From positions 800,573-864,572 of the forward strand of contig CM066297.1 of NCBI GenBank assembly GCA_033816765.1: a DNA stretch of 64,000 nucleotides. Reading direction: 5' to 3'. The notes under the pieces were generated by a model. The model ran no database searches. It was not told the origin of the DNA and worked only from the letters and a program-made list of their open reading frames with translations. The first letter of the stretch is position 1, and every line of letters begins with the position of its first letter. A program made the position numbers and the translations under genes. The DNA is from Nothopassalora personata. Taxonomy: Eukaryota; Ascomycota; Dothideomycetes; Mycosphaerellales; Mycosphaerellaceae. Below are positions 54,904 through 64,000 of this stretch, in pieces.

Positions 54904-54984
54904 AGCAGCTAGAGTAGGAATCGAACCTACGACCTTAAGAGTATAGACAGCTTACGCTCTACTACCAAGCTACATAACTAGGTT
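54904..54984 (-). other. tRNA-like sequence (degenerate) inside gypsy C
   Basis: Reverse complement has a D-arm-like TAGCTTGGTAGTAGAGC and a T-arm with perfect 5-bp stem and loop (GTAGG-TTCGATT-CCTAC). Between them lies TAAG...CTTA with an 11-base loop instead of a normal anticodon loop. Acceptor ends pair only partly. About 80 nt long, it lies between the chromodomain and the antisense frame. It is probably a RIP-mutated tRNA or tRNA-derived segment captured by the element. Confidence 0.45.
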
Positions 54985-55038
54985 TAATAAGGGAAACGGA
55001 GAACTTATATAAATATATCTCCTATAAGAAACTAACAC

Positions 55039-55563
55039 CTATCTACTAGAGGGACTAGCGCTCGAAGAAGCTGCTACGGCTTCCTTAAGGGTCGGATATA
55101 ACTAGAGGGCATTATCCGGAATTATCGAAAGGTCCTCCTAGGAAGAAATCGACGTCTAGAAAACCCCCTCTAGCTCTTCGGGGCTACCTTTAGGAACGAG
55201 AAGATAGGACGAAGGCGCGGAAAAGGTATCGACACCTACGCTCGGCAAACTACGAAGATCCTCGAAATCCTTCGCTATCGCCTTTTCCTCCCTGTCCTTA
55301 GTAACGCGTAGCTGTTTCCTAAGACGATGCACCTTTAACATCGCCTCTGTTACCTTCTCTTTAGCCTTATTAAGCTCTCGCTTTAGCTTTCGACGCTAGT
55401 TACGAAGCCGCTCCCACTTAGTCTACGTAATAGTCACGTTACACTTAACACCCTTACGAACGCACTCCGAGCAACACCTAAAGCGCACATCCACTACGTA
55501 ACGAGGACTCTTCTTTCCTTTAGGCACTCTAGCCTTCTAGCAACTAGAACATAGGGATAGCAT
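55039..55563 (-). pseudogene. Antisense accessory ORF of gypsy C (cysteine-rich, coiled-coil)
   Basis: From ATG 55563 on the minus strand, about 174 codons with six internal stops, all TAG, which would be Trp or Gln before RIP. It encodes LCSSC, then RFRCCSECVRKGVKCNV, a basic helix (KWERLRN, RRKLKRELNKAKEKVTEAML), a Leu/Lys-rich coiled coil and an acidic tail (SPEELEGVF). It is antisense to gag-pol, between the chromodomain and the 3' LTR. The order (Cys block then coiled coil) and position correspond to the antisense frames of elements A and B. Conservation across two element types suggests a selected protein. Function is unknown; a DNA- or RNA-binding regulator is one possibility. Confidence 0.7.
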
Positions 55564-55707
55564 CTCGCGGCCCTCGGCTTCGATGCCTAGTACTTAACGT
55601 TCGCGGCGCTCCTAACGTGTTAGCCGCTCGCCGCTTATAGTAAAAGATAGGAACTTATAGGAGAAGAAAGAAAACTCGAGGACGAGTTTTAGTAGAAAGG
55701 GGGATGG

Positions 55708-56109
55708 TATTACGGTTCGGATGAAGGACGGTGCAGGACGTAGCATAGGAGGAAGAATTAGAAGATAAGAACTAATCGCTAGGAAGAGAAAGGGACCCTA
55801 CGTCCGGGTCACGTGCACAACCGTAGAAGTAGCGTATAGACGTACACGACTACACGACTAGGCGACCGGTCGAGTGGATAGACGGACGCCTAACACCGGA
55901 TAGCATACGAGTCTCCGTTGTATTTAGGAACGCTAAGAACCCTTATGGTTTCGATGCGTTTAACTTATGTTACTATCTCACTAATTGGAATACAACTCTT
56001 ATTCTAATCATTTATCTTCGCTTAGCTTACTTTAGCCTCTCTAAAGAATACCGCTACGTGACTTGACTTATCTCTCTTTTGAGACTAGCCCTAGAACGAG
56101 ACAATAACA
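55708..56109 (+). repeat. 3' LTR of gypsy C, 402 bp
   Basis: Same ends as the 5' LTR, apart from TATTACGG for TGTTACGG at its start (G-to-A) and a 29-bp deletion. Confidence 0.92.
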
Positions 56110-58184
56110 AACAGGACTTCTAGCCATTTGAACTAGGAGTCCTAAGGTAGATCTACCTATTGGATCTCTAGAGAAATTAAAGTCTATGTAGATCTCTAGC
56201 TTTAGGGATTGTGTTTTTCTAAAGATTAGGCACTTGTTAATTGTTCTAGCAATGTATCTCTAAACATACTTTACTATAGCAATATGTTCTACTAAAGGAT
56301 TAGCTAAGAATTTAGGTAAGTGGTTTATTACATAGGAGATATCTAGCCTAGTCTAGTTAGCTAGGTACTAGAGTTCCCTAATTAATATGTTAAATAGATT
56401 ATAATCCTATATATTGCATTGCTCTTTATAAGCTTTATATAGGCGGTTAAGGGGATACTTGACACTTTTAGCTAAGTCTAGGCTATGTTTCTAAAGTTTC
56501 TCTAAAGCATAGTGCTTTTAGGAGACATAGAGATCTCTATTCTTTTCACTCTTTAGTTGTATGCCTAGGAAAAGGTTGGTGTTAACAGTTTTGATAGAGT
56601 ACTTCTTCTTTAGTCTAGCAATGAACTTGTTAATCTTCTAATTACTATCGCTAAAGATCTGAAAGTTATCTATATATAGGAGAACTAAAAGATTCTCCCC
56701 CTAAAAAAGACATATATTAGAATTAAGTCTCTTTAGGCCCAATTCTTCTAGAGCTTCCTTAGCATCATAGTACTAGAGGTTTGCAGCTTGTTTTAATCTA
56801 TATAGTCCCTTCTTAATTTCTAGGACTTTATTAGATGGATCTTTCTTAATAAGTTCTACGCCTTCTAGTAGTTTAATGTACAAAGGTCTGTCGATATTAG
56901 GGTTTATGAATACTGTTTTAACATCAATCTGTCTCCTCTTCTAGCTAAGAACTATGCATAGGGCTAGGAGAATCCTGCTTGTTAGTAGCCTTAGGGTTGG
57001 AGCAAAGGTTTTAACATAGTCTGTCCCTTGCTTTTAAGTAAACCCCTTTACTACCTATCTAGCTCTACGCTTCTTAATGGACCTATTAGGAAGATACTTA
57101 TAGTGTAGGACCTATTTTCCTGTAAGCAGTTTCCTGCCCTTAGGGACTTTCTATAATAGGATCTATGTAATACATTCTATGTCTTCCAAGGAGTTAAATT
57201 CCTTTCTAATTGCCCTAATCCATTTAGCTCTATTAGGTCTATTTAATGCTTTAGTTAGCGTAGTAGGATCTGCAAGCTTCCCCTTCTTTACATTATCTAT
57301 AGCTATTATAGCGAATACTTTCTTAAGTTTACTATAATTATAATGGGATCTATTCTATCTTAAACTTCTCCTAGTTGGCTTAGGATAGACCTTGGCTTAT
57401 TTAGTCTTTATAGGCTTATAAGTCCTATCTCTCTTCCTCTTGCTAATGTGTAGGGTAGGGTAGAATGGTATTATGGCCTAGTTAGGGTCTTCTTACATAG
57501 CTGGGGCTATGTCTTCTTAGTGTAGCTCTTTAGACTATAAAGTCTAAGGCTTATGCTCTATAGGGGATTGTTCCTAGAGCTAGGTGTGCTCTATAGGAGA
57601 TTGTTCCTAGAGCTAGGTGTGCTCTATAGGAGACTGTTCCTAGAGCTAGGGGGATGTGTCTCTAAATAGTGGACGTGAATCTTCTATCCTATGCTCCCCC
57701 TAAGACTGACCTTAGTTAGGGGAGTCTTGTTACGAAGCCCTTTGTGTTTTAGGTTAGTTACTATGCTGTAGCAGCTCCCCCTCTAGCTGCACAGCTCCCC
57801 TTAAAGGTTTATAGGGTTAGTGACTTGCTTCTAGCTTATGTAGCCCTTTATAAGGCATGTAAATACCTTTATAGTAAGGGTCCTTAGGGTTATTATAGGG
57901 GTGTCTAAGGAAGGTAATCTCGTTATCTAGGACAGCATACTTATTACTAGTAGCAAGCTAGGAGCTCTTAATAGTCTACCCTGTCTACTCCCCCTAAGCA
58001 ACCTACTTGCCTACAGGGATTTAGTATTACGAGTTCTATAAGAAATCTTTATTAAAAGTTACATAGGGGAAATAGGTTATCTTAAAGACCTATTTTCCCT
58101 TCTCCTACTATAGCTTCTATAGCAGGTAGTTAGTTAATAAACTACCCTAGAATCTGTAAGGGCAGCCTATAGCTAACCCTTACA
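56110..58184 (-). pseudogene. Copia D polyprotein: integrase tail to reverse transcriptase
   Basis: Minus-strand frame with RIP stops. It contains VFKITYFPYVTFNKDFL (after-integrase region), the RT start (KALNRPNRAKWIRAIRKEF; QGTDYVKTFAPT), the active-site block YIDNFQIF at about 56,641-56,680, and SVKYPLNRLYKA. The second Asp of the usual YxDD box is Asn here. It ends abruptly at the 56,110 junction with element C and resumes at 46,546. Confidence 0.8.
57555..57653 (-). repeat. 33-bp tandem repeat, three units, in copia D coding region
   Basis: Units 57555-57587, 57588-57620 and 57621-57653 start GCTCTATAGG and differ at few positions. At 33 bp they keep frame and encode an 11-residue repeat containing EQSPIEHT on the minus strand, in the variable linker between integrase and RT. 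Confidence 0.9.
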
Positions 58185-60173
58185 TGTAATGCGGCTATGC
58201 CCGGCTTAGCATGCCGCACGTGACGCGTATACGTACACTAGGAGACGCGTATAGCGTCTATAGAAGAAAGTAAGCTTTAGTTCATCTACGATTAGAAGAT
58301 CGTAGGCGTACTATACATTACGACATCCCCTTATGTTCTTACGGCCCTAACAGTTCTAAAGCTTCCCTTCGTTACAATCTATATACGCTATAGAGCCCGA
58401 TCGCGACGCATACGACGGCGAGTCGCCTACGCCGCCCCTAAGCCCTAGAGCATAGCAGTAGGCGCGTCGTGTAGCCTTAGTTGCGAGAAGAGAGGCCTTA
58501 CGGGCTGAGATTAAAGAGTAAGAGATACAGCGGGAGATCGAGCGGCTAGAGATCTTACGCGCTATAAGCGTACCGCCTCTAGAGCGTGTAGGAGGGAGGA
58601 GAGAAGATCACCTCCCTACTATAACCCCTACCTCTATCTCTATAACTACTAACGATAATATTGTAGTACGAGGCGCGGCCGTAGCGCATGCGACGCGACC
58701 GCGCCTAAAAGAGCCGACGCCTTTTAGAGGGGATTCGATAAGGAAGGTAAGGGTATTCCTTCGGGAGCTCTTACTTATCTTCGCCCTCTTAGGCACTATG
58801 TACGCGATAGACGAATTAAAGGTCCTATATAGGGTTATGTACCTTAGCGGAGAGGTAAGCGAGCGATAGTATACTAACCATAGCGCCGTTAACCTTATAG
58901 GGTATACATACTAGGACTTTAAGGAGTTCTATCGAGACGTATGCGGCGATCCTATAAATCGCGTACTTAACGTTATGTTAGAGTACGAGGTTGCAAAACA
59001 GAAGGATAACTAGATAGCGCGGCAGTTCGCGACTAAGCTAGATGTTATAGAGGACTAGTTAGGTAACTACTCGGAAGCATTACGTATACGGCACCTACTA
59101 GCGAAGCTTACGCCTCGCTTACGGTCCGCTATCGTTAGCTACTATAATATCCCTACGACTAGAGAAGACCTAGTGGTCCTAGCCTCGCGCATCGAAAGTA
59201 CCGAGCGCTAAGGTAGTAGCGGAGGGCACGACCGCGGGCAGCATGTGCGTCGTAAGCGTAAAGCTAAGGGCGTACATAAGCGGGCCAATTGCCTAAAGCA
59301 ATAGAAGTAGAGTTAAGTACCGGGCGCCTCGGGTACGAGTTAGTAGCGAGACGCCGGTAGCTCGTCTTTAACTAGCTAGAAGTCGAAAGTAGAGTGCTAC
59401 GGCTACGGTAGGAAGGGTTACTATAAGACGGAGTGTTGGAATAGACACCTATAGAAAGACCGCGACGCGTAAGCGGTTCGTAGGTTAGAAACTGTCGAGG
59501 CTTTAACTAAGAAGGGCGAATAGGGAAAAGGTAGAGGACTAGGTAAGGGTCGCTCCTAAGTCCGAGTTTCTATATAGACCCCTTAAGGCAAGTCGATGCG
59601 AGTCTAGCGCGTTACTTACGAGGCGCCGTCGAGACGCGTAAGGGCTTTCGCGAGGCTACGTTTCTTCTAGATGACGGTGTAGATTTAAGCTTAGTGTCGT
59701 ACGAGTATGTACTCCGATACTAGATGTAGCCTATTAGTAGTACAAAGCTTCTAAATCTAGAGTCGTATACGTAGGACTAGGGGCATTACTACGGCGCCTA
59801 TGCGGTTTGCGTGCGACTAGCTAACGATGTAGGAGTAGAGCGCGTAAGTGACGCTATCTACTATGTAGCGCCTATAGGTAGGCCGTTAGTTATTTTAGGT
59901 AGACCCTAGCGGCATCGTAATTGGATAGTAAAGACCGATAAGGATAACTAGTAGTACTACGGTATAGAGACGCCTACGATTTAGTAGCGTAACGTACGCG
60001 AGTTCCTTAAGGATCTCGAGAGCTTAAAGTAGGTTTATGCGATAAGTGTTCGGGCTATTACTATAGCAGTACCCGAAGGAGAGGGCCCCTCGTAGCCTAA
60101 AGAATTTATAGACTTCCGAGATGTATACGCACCTAATAAGGAGGCGAAGCGTAAGATGCCCGACGGGGTTAAG
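58185..60173 (+). mobile_element. Fragment of a second gypsy-type element E (LTR, gag, protease)
   Basis: A putative 137-bp LTR (58185 to about 58321, TGTAATGCGG...TACATTACG) is followed on the plus strand by RIP-damaged gag. A helix-rich region FRGDSIRKVRVFLRELLLIF lies near 58,725-58,785, RQFATKLDVIED near 59,020, and a degraded zinc knuckle CYGYGRKGYYKTEC near 59,398-59,440. A protease-like stretch follows (LDDGVDLSLVSYEYV). The sequence stops matching at 60,173, where an inverted LTR begins; RT and integrase are absent. Confidence 0.65.
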
Positions 60174-60406
60174 TGTTATTATCTCGTTCTAGGGCTAGTC
60201 TTAAAGGAGAGATAAATTAAGTCACGTAGCGGTATTCTTTAGAGAGGCTAAAGTAAGCTAAGCGAAGATAAATAATTGGAATAAGAGTTGTATTCCAATT
60301 AGTAAGATAGTAACATAAGTTGAACGCATTAGAACTATAAGGGTTTCTAGCGTTCCTAAATATAAAGGAGATTCGCGGCGTAGAGCCTATAGCTTAGTAT
60401 AATTAC
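60174..60406 (-). repeat. Inverted relative of the gypsy C LTR
   Basis: From TGTTATTATCTCG (60174) to about 60,345 the sequence is the diverged reverse complement of the last 180 bases of the gypsy C LTR. It then departs into unrelated sequence up to 60,406. It may be a solo LTR of a related subfamily or a truncated insertion. Confidence 0.65.
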
Positions 60407-60533
60407 TGTTAAGATGTAGCATCTTAAGGGGAGCTAACAGTTAAGTTGTGATCTGATAGCCTAAGGCATCTACGATGACTTAGCTTATCGGAAGACACCT
60501 TCTCTCCCCTTTAGCTTAGATAGACATCTAACA
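60407..60533 (+). repeat. Putative 5' LTR of copia F, 127 bp
   Basis: Ends are imperfect inverted repeats (TGTTAAGATG / CATCTAACA), and copia coding sequence follows. The partner LTR is outside the window, so this is tentative. Confidence 0.45.
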
Positions 60534-62869
60534 CAATTAACACATTGGTTCCTAATATATTGCTGCATGCCCTGTAGCTATTAGCTAGTTGAAGATTAAT
60601 CTCTTACTCCACTCCGCTGCTAACCACGTATCCTATAAGGTCTCAACTTTACAGGTTATAAGCCCGGGTTTGTGTAGGAGTAAGAGCAACCTATATCAGT
60701 ACAGGTTACTTGTATCCCTTACTATTATAGCAGAAAACATCTAGGAAGCAGAAGTCTACCCTATCTGTCCTATTAAGGAGCTTAGTTTAATACTAAGTAA
60801 TAGGTAGTCTAGAAAAGGACTCTATGCGGCTTACTATAAGCTAATACCTTAAAGACACTCTATAGACAGAACTGCATCGAGATACTATTAAGAAGGACTT
60901 TAAGTAAGTTATTTGGAACTCTGCTAGGAGAGACAGACCTGTGTCCTAGCTCCGAGACTACACCGCTCTTTCTTTACCCTACTAAGTAGGCCTTAGTATC
61001 TACACCTACGAACCTTACTATTCTACACTAAAAGCCTTAGCAGGACCTGAGCCACGATCTTAAAGCATATACACCTTGTTTCATTATATTTAATTCATTA
61101 TAGATTCCTACTAAGAGAAAGGAGAAGAGAAGGGAACCAAAATCCCAATTCTTAGGAGAGACAACTAGAAGAGATAGTTCAACCTTTAGAGATATAAGAT
61201 AGAGAGTTAGTTAGCATTCTTTGCAATTGATAACCTGTTAGAAGTGTCATTTAATAACATTAAGGGCAAGAACCTAAAACTCTAGGAAGAGACTAAGATT
61301 AAAGAGATTCTTAATGTACTAACATAGACAAAACAAAATGCAGCTTGCTGCTTCAGTATCCTAAGTAGGATTATAGAAGAAGATAAATTTAAGCTTAAGG
61401 GCTCTTACGAATCTAGAAAAGCTACTAAGATATAGGTGCATCTCTAGAATAAGTACAGCTAGGTGTTACTAACCTATGCATATAAGCTCACAAAACAGTT
61501 TATAAACTTTAAGATAAGTAAAGAGTTCACTATTAGATCTGCATAGGCACACCTAGTATCTCTTAGAAGGAGGATTGCTAATGTTAACCTAGAGGGCTAG
61601 TACTATAGGAAAGCTAATGTAAGAATGACCTAGCTTTTAAGCTTACTGCTACCTAACTACTATGTAGCTAGGGATACTATTATAGCTTAGCTAAAGATAG
61701 ATTATAAAAGGACCTTAAAGATCCTTAAGGCTTAAGAGGCTAGATTAAATCCCTCCAAGGCTAAGTATAGTATGGCAGCCACCTAGGTTAGGCCCTTAGG
61801 TTAGGCAAGATCACTTTCCTGCCTTCTCTATAAGAAGGACTATCTTATTAAGGACTGCCCTAGTCTCTCTAAGGCAAAGAAGGTCCTTAGATCTTATTCC
61901 TAAGCACTATCCTCCTAGAATACAACACATATTAAGAAGAGAAGATCTCTACTACTATCTTTAAGAAGAACACTAAGAGAGAAGTCCTTTATAGAGGAAC
62001 TTAAGAAAATGGTAAAGAAACTCAGCTCTAACATGCTATTACTCTAGAAGAACTAGGCCTAGTCTCCTTCCTCTAAAACAAGGAAGACTAGGAAAGGTTT
62101 CTCTGCCTAAGAGCCACCTAACTTATGCAACTTATCCTAGTAGACAATGTCTAATAATGATGAGTATAATAAAGTAGCTTACTTAACTGTAGAAGTCTAA
62201 GGCAAGTTCCCCTTATTAGAGTAGTTACTTAATTCTTGTGCTTTATCCTATATAACTAACTAGAACTGCCTCTTTAGATCTATAACTCCCTTAATAAAGA
62301 AGAAATGGATTAAAGTAGGAGGTGGGCATTTGTTAGCTACTTATATTAGGACTGTAGAGATAAGTAGGAGATCTAGTAGGAAAGTTGTTTTAGAAGATGT
62401 TCTGCTTATACCTAAGCTAGGGGTGAACCTAGTTTCTTGGAACTAGTTTAGTAAGCAGTTTAGTGTCTAACCTCCTTTATTTTCTCTTATATCCCCCTCT
62501 AGCTAAACTGTTGTCTAGACAAGGCTTCTTAGGGGGGTTCTATTTATTAATGAGATTTCTCCTCTACTATAAGAAAGGGCACATCACTCATTATGTGCAC
62601 CACTAGTAGAGAATGCCTTTATAACTGCTAAATTAGAAACTAACCTAAAACAGTGGGAGCTTTAGTATAGAAGATTTGCACACTTTGGGAAGAACTTACT
62701 CTAGAATCTTTATAAAGTAATAGACTTAAAAGAACCTATTCCTGTTCCTAGGGATAGCTTCTACTAGTGTAGAGTGTGTTTAATGGCAAAGATAAAGAAG
62801 TATAAAGGTAAAGTTACTAAGAGAAGACCTGAAAGACTTGCCCTTATATCTATTAATATAAGTAGTCTA

Positions 62870-63217
62870 TGTTACGGAACAGTGTTATCGGTGCAAATGG
62901 TTGGACAACGGAGCAGGAAACCAGACGAAGCTGCAGACATGGATGCCTGGGGAGTCACGTGACAGAGCGATCAGGACTGATCGGTCCTGATCACTCTTGA
63001 TCAGTTGATCAGACTCGCTCAGGGCAGAGCAGGACAGATCACGCCAAGACATGGCACTATATAGACGACGCTTCTTTACGAGTAGATAGGAGCCTCGTGC
63101 TCAACTCATTTTAAGTATACACCATATACTGTTTGGAACCACTACCTTCATAACTGATTGAGACATCCCTGCAAAGATCCAAGCCCGAGTTGTGATAACG
63201 TACAGCGGTTCCTAACA
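62870..63217 (+). mobile_element. Solo LTR of the element A/B family, TSD GTCTA
   Basis: 348 bp from TGTTACGG to CCTAACA, the reverse complement arrangement of the A/B LTR. It is flanked by GTCTA at 62865-62869 and 63218-63222 inside copia F. The half from about 63,025 to 63,217 is close to the A/B LTRs; the first half is diverged. Unlike its surroundings it is rich in CA and TG dinucleotides, so it looks little affected by RIP. Confidence 0.9.
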
Positions 63218-63222
63218 GTCTA

Positions 63223-64000
63223 CTACTAACATTAAGGCTAGGGTTCAAATACTAGCTTAAGATTGTTAACAACTTCTCTAGAAAAAAGTGGACCTGTCCT
63301 CTTAAGAAAAGAGAAGATGCTCTAGTTGCTCTCTAGAACTAGAAGATTAAGGTAGAGAGGAAATCATCGGTATAGTTAAAAGCAGTTAGGCTTGATAATG
63401 TAAGGGAACTTATTGCATTAGTTAAGCAGTGGGAGAAGGATTTAGGAATTGGGCTAGAGCATACTAAGGTATACAACTCGCTCCAAAATGGACTAGTTGA
63501 AAGGTTAATACAAACCTTAGAAGACTCTATAAGGGCAATGCTTAAAGAGGCTAAGATGCCAATTGAATTCTAGCCTAAAGCACTAGAAGCCTAAACCTAC
63601 ATAAGGAACAAACTACTAAATGGTCTAGACTATAATAGGTTTAAGGTTTCACTAGATAAAGCCTTTAATAGTATTAAGCCAACTATCAACTATTTGAAGG
63701 TTTGGGGATGCAAAGCTATTGTCTACATAGACATAAGATCCTAGCCTCAATAGGCAAGAAGTGATAAACTAATAAATAGAGGCAAAGAAGCAGTGTTTGT
63801 TAGATACGTTGAAAACACAGCTAAGGCCTAGCTCTTTTAGGAACTAGACATAAAAGCTATGAAACAACATACACATGTAGACTTCTTTAAGGACTAACCT
63901 AGAGGTGATATAGATCTTTATGTTACAAAATTGAATCTATTAAGCAATGCACTAGCTAGGAGACCCTTAGGGAGGCTAAGGAAGAACATATCCTTAGAGC
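63223..64000 (+). pseudogene. Integrase region of copia F
   Basis: Continues the copia frame interrupted at 62,869: VKQWEKDLGIGLEHTKVYN, the catalytic Glu helix block QNGLVERLIQTLEDSIRAML and YLKVWGCKAIVYIDIRS. TAG stops are scattered through it. It continues beyond the window. Confidence 0.8.

Larger units (their letters stand above)
46547..56109 (+). mobile_element. Chromodomain gypsy LTR retrotransposon C (chromovirus-like), TSD AACAG, with element B nested
   Basis: LTRs at 46547-46977 (431 bp) and 55708-56109 (402 bp) are flanked by AACAG at 46542-46546 and 56110-56114, so the element inserted in copia D. Order on the plus strand: gag, protease, reverse transcriptase, RNase H, integrase (split by element B) and a C-terminal chromodomain. 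Then come a tRNA-like sequence, an antisense accessory frame, and polypurine AGAAAGGGGGATGG before the 3' LTR. Without B it is about 7.1 kb. Every gene has many TAG/TAA stops at former Trp/Gln codons, the mark of RIP. Chromodomains target such elements to heterochromatin. Confidence 0.92.
41622..58184 (-). mobile_element. Copia-type LTR retrotransposon D (minus strand), interrupted by nested elements
   Basis: The 3' LTR (41622-41797) is bordered by TGTTGT and ACAACA and preceded, on the minus strand, by polypurine AAAGGGGGAG. Reading leftward on the minus strand from 58,184, the element encodes (with many TAG/TAA stops) a copia reverse transcriptase with YIDNFQIFSDSN at about 56,641-56,680. 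It then encodes the copia RNase H block (EYVALTKCCREVIQLRNLL; RTKHVRLRNHFC) at about 46,190-46,546. These are one element split by elements A (43112-45551) and C (46547-56109), each of which left a clean 5-bp duplication. The 5' LTR, gag and integrase are not found to the right, where a different gypsy fragment begins at 58185. D is dead: every frame carries numerous RIP-type stops. Confidence 0.8.
60407..64000 (+). mobile_element. Copia-type LTR retrotransposon F, 3' end beyond window
   Basis: A tentative short LTR (60407-60533, TGTTAAGATG...CATCTAACA) precedes RIP-damaged plus-strand copia coding sequence. Gag is at about 61,130-62,100, with a degraded zinc knuckle CLLYKKDYLIKDC near 61,818-61,860, followed by protease (LLNSCALSYITN). 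The GAG-pre-integrase block (YRRFAHFGKNLL; CLMAKIKKYKGKV) is at about 62,640-62,820. After a solo LTR, integrase (QNGLVERLIQTLEDSIRAML) lies near 63,485-63,545. The element runs past the right edge. Confidence 0.8.

Noticed and set aside
58608..58796. 62-codon minus-strand frame
   Set aside because: It is antisense to the gag of element E and not comparable to the cysteine/coiled-coil antisense frames.
62774..62962. 62-codon plus-strand frame
   Set aside because: It is a chimera of the copia GAG-pre-integrase region running into the solo LTR, not a gene.
41600..64000. Possible alternative genetic code because of the many TAG codons
   Set aside because: Genes in the left part use TAG as an ordinary stop (for example the edges of several frames) and the TAG excess is limited to repeats, with accompanying Cys-to-Tyr changes, so RIP explains it.
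1..64000. CRISPR arrays, bacterial operons, rRNA genes, telomere repeats
   Set aside because: None seen; direct repeats found are short tandem units or LTRs, and gene structure is eukaryotic.

Overview
The window is nuclear DNA of a filamentous ascomycete (Pezizomycotina), most likely a dothideomycete. Genes are split by short introns of about 48-72 nt with GT...AG borders and CTNAC-like branch sites. Proteins are typical of moulds (Kip2 kinesin, eIF3j/Hcr1, GH79 glycosidase, anion:cation-symporter MFS). The right third is nested LTR retrotransposons that look strongly mutated by repeat-induced point mutation (RIP).

Bases 1-41,600 are gene-bearing, unique sequence. In order: a partial Golgi-type glycosyltransferase-like gene at the left edge (-), Kip2-like kinesin (-), a 4-kb gene-poor stretch with degenerate repeats and decayed coding remnants, a catechol O-methyltransferase-like gene (+), a very long 3'-5' exonuclease protein (-) divergent from a five-exon LSM5 gene (+), an NTF2-like protein (-), farnesyl/geranylgeranyltransferase alpha subunit (+), a hypothetical gene (-), eIF3j (+), a class I methyltransferase (-), an MFS permease (+), an AVT-type vacuolar amino-acid transporter (-) and a GH79 beta-glucuronidase-like secreted enzyme (-). 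Exon joins were derived by eye from splice signals and reading frame. Several small or split genes (LSM5, the edge gene, the NTF2-like protein, the methyltransferase) only appear after joining exons or reading to the window edge.

Between these genes lie several decayed genes: an NAD(P)-binding Rossmann reductase with a 59-bp internal duplication, two small secreted-protein relics, an F-box-like gene with one in-frame TGA, a truncated zinc alcohol dehydrogenase and a fasciclin-like gene. Several of the stops are of CAG-to-TAG or CAA-to-TAA type.

From about 41,600 to the right edge there are no host genes. A copia element on the minus strand (3' LTR at 41,622) was invaded by a 2,440-bp gag-only LTR element (43,112-45,551, TSD GATGC) and by a chromodomain gypsy element (46,547-56,109, TSD AACAG). 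The gypsy element was itself invaded by a second 2,440-bp element (51,540-53,979, TSD CTCGG). Further right are a fragment of another gypsy element, an inverted relative of the chromovirus LTR, and a plus-strand copia element that carries a solo LTR (62,870-63,217, TSD GTCTA) and runs off the window.

The most unusual feature is an accessory reading frame, antisense to gag-pol and next to the 3' LTR. It encodes a cysteine-rich plus coiled-coil protein and is present both in the autonomous chromovirus and in the two small gag-only elements. The small elements look like non-autonomous passengers of the larger family. Their shared premature stops suggest that an already mutated copy was mobilised in trans.
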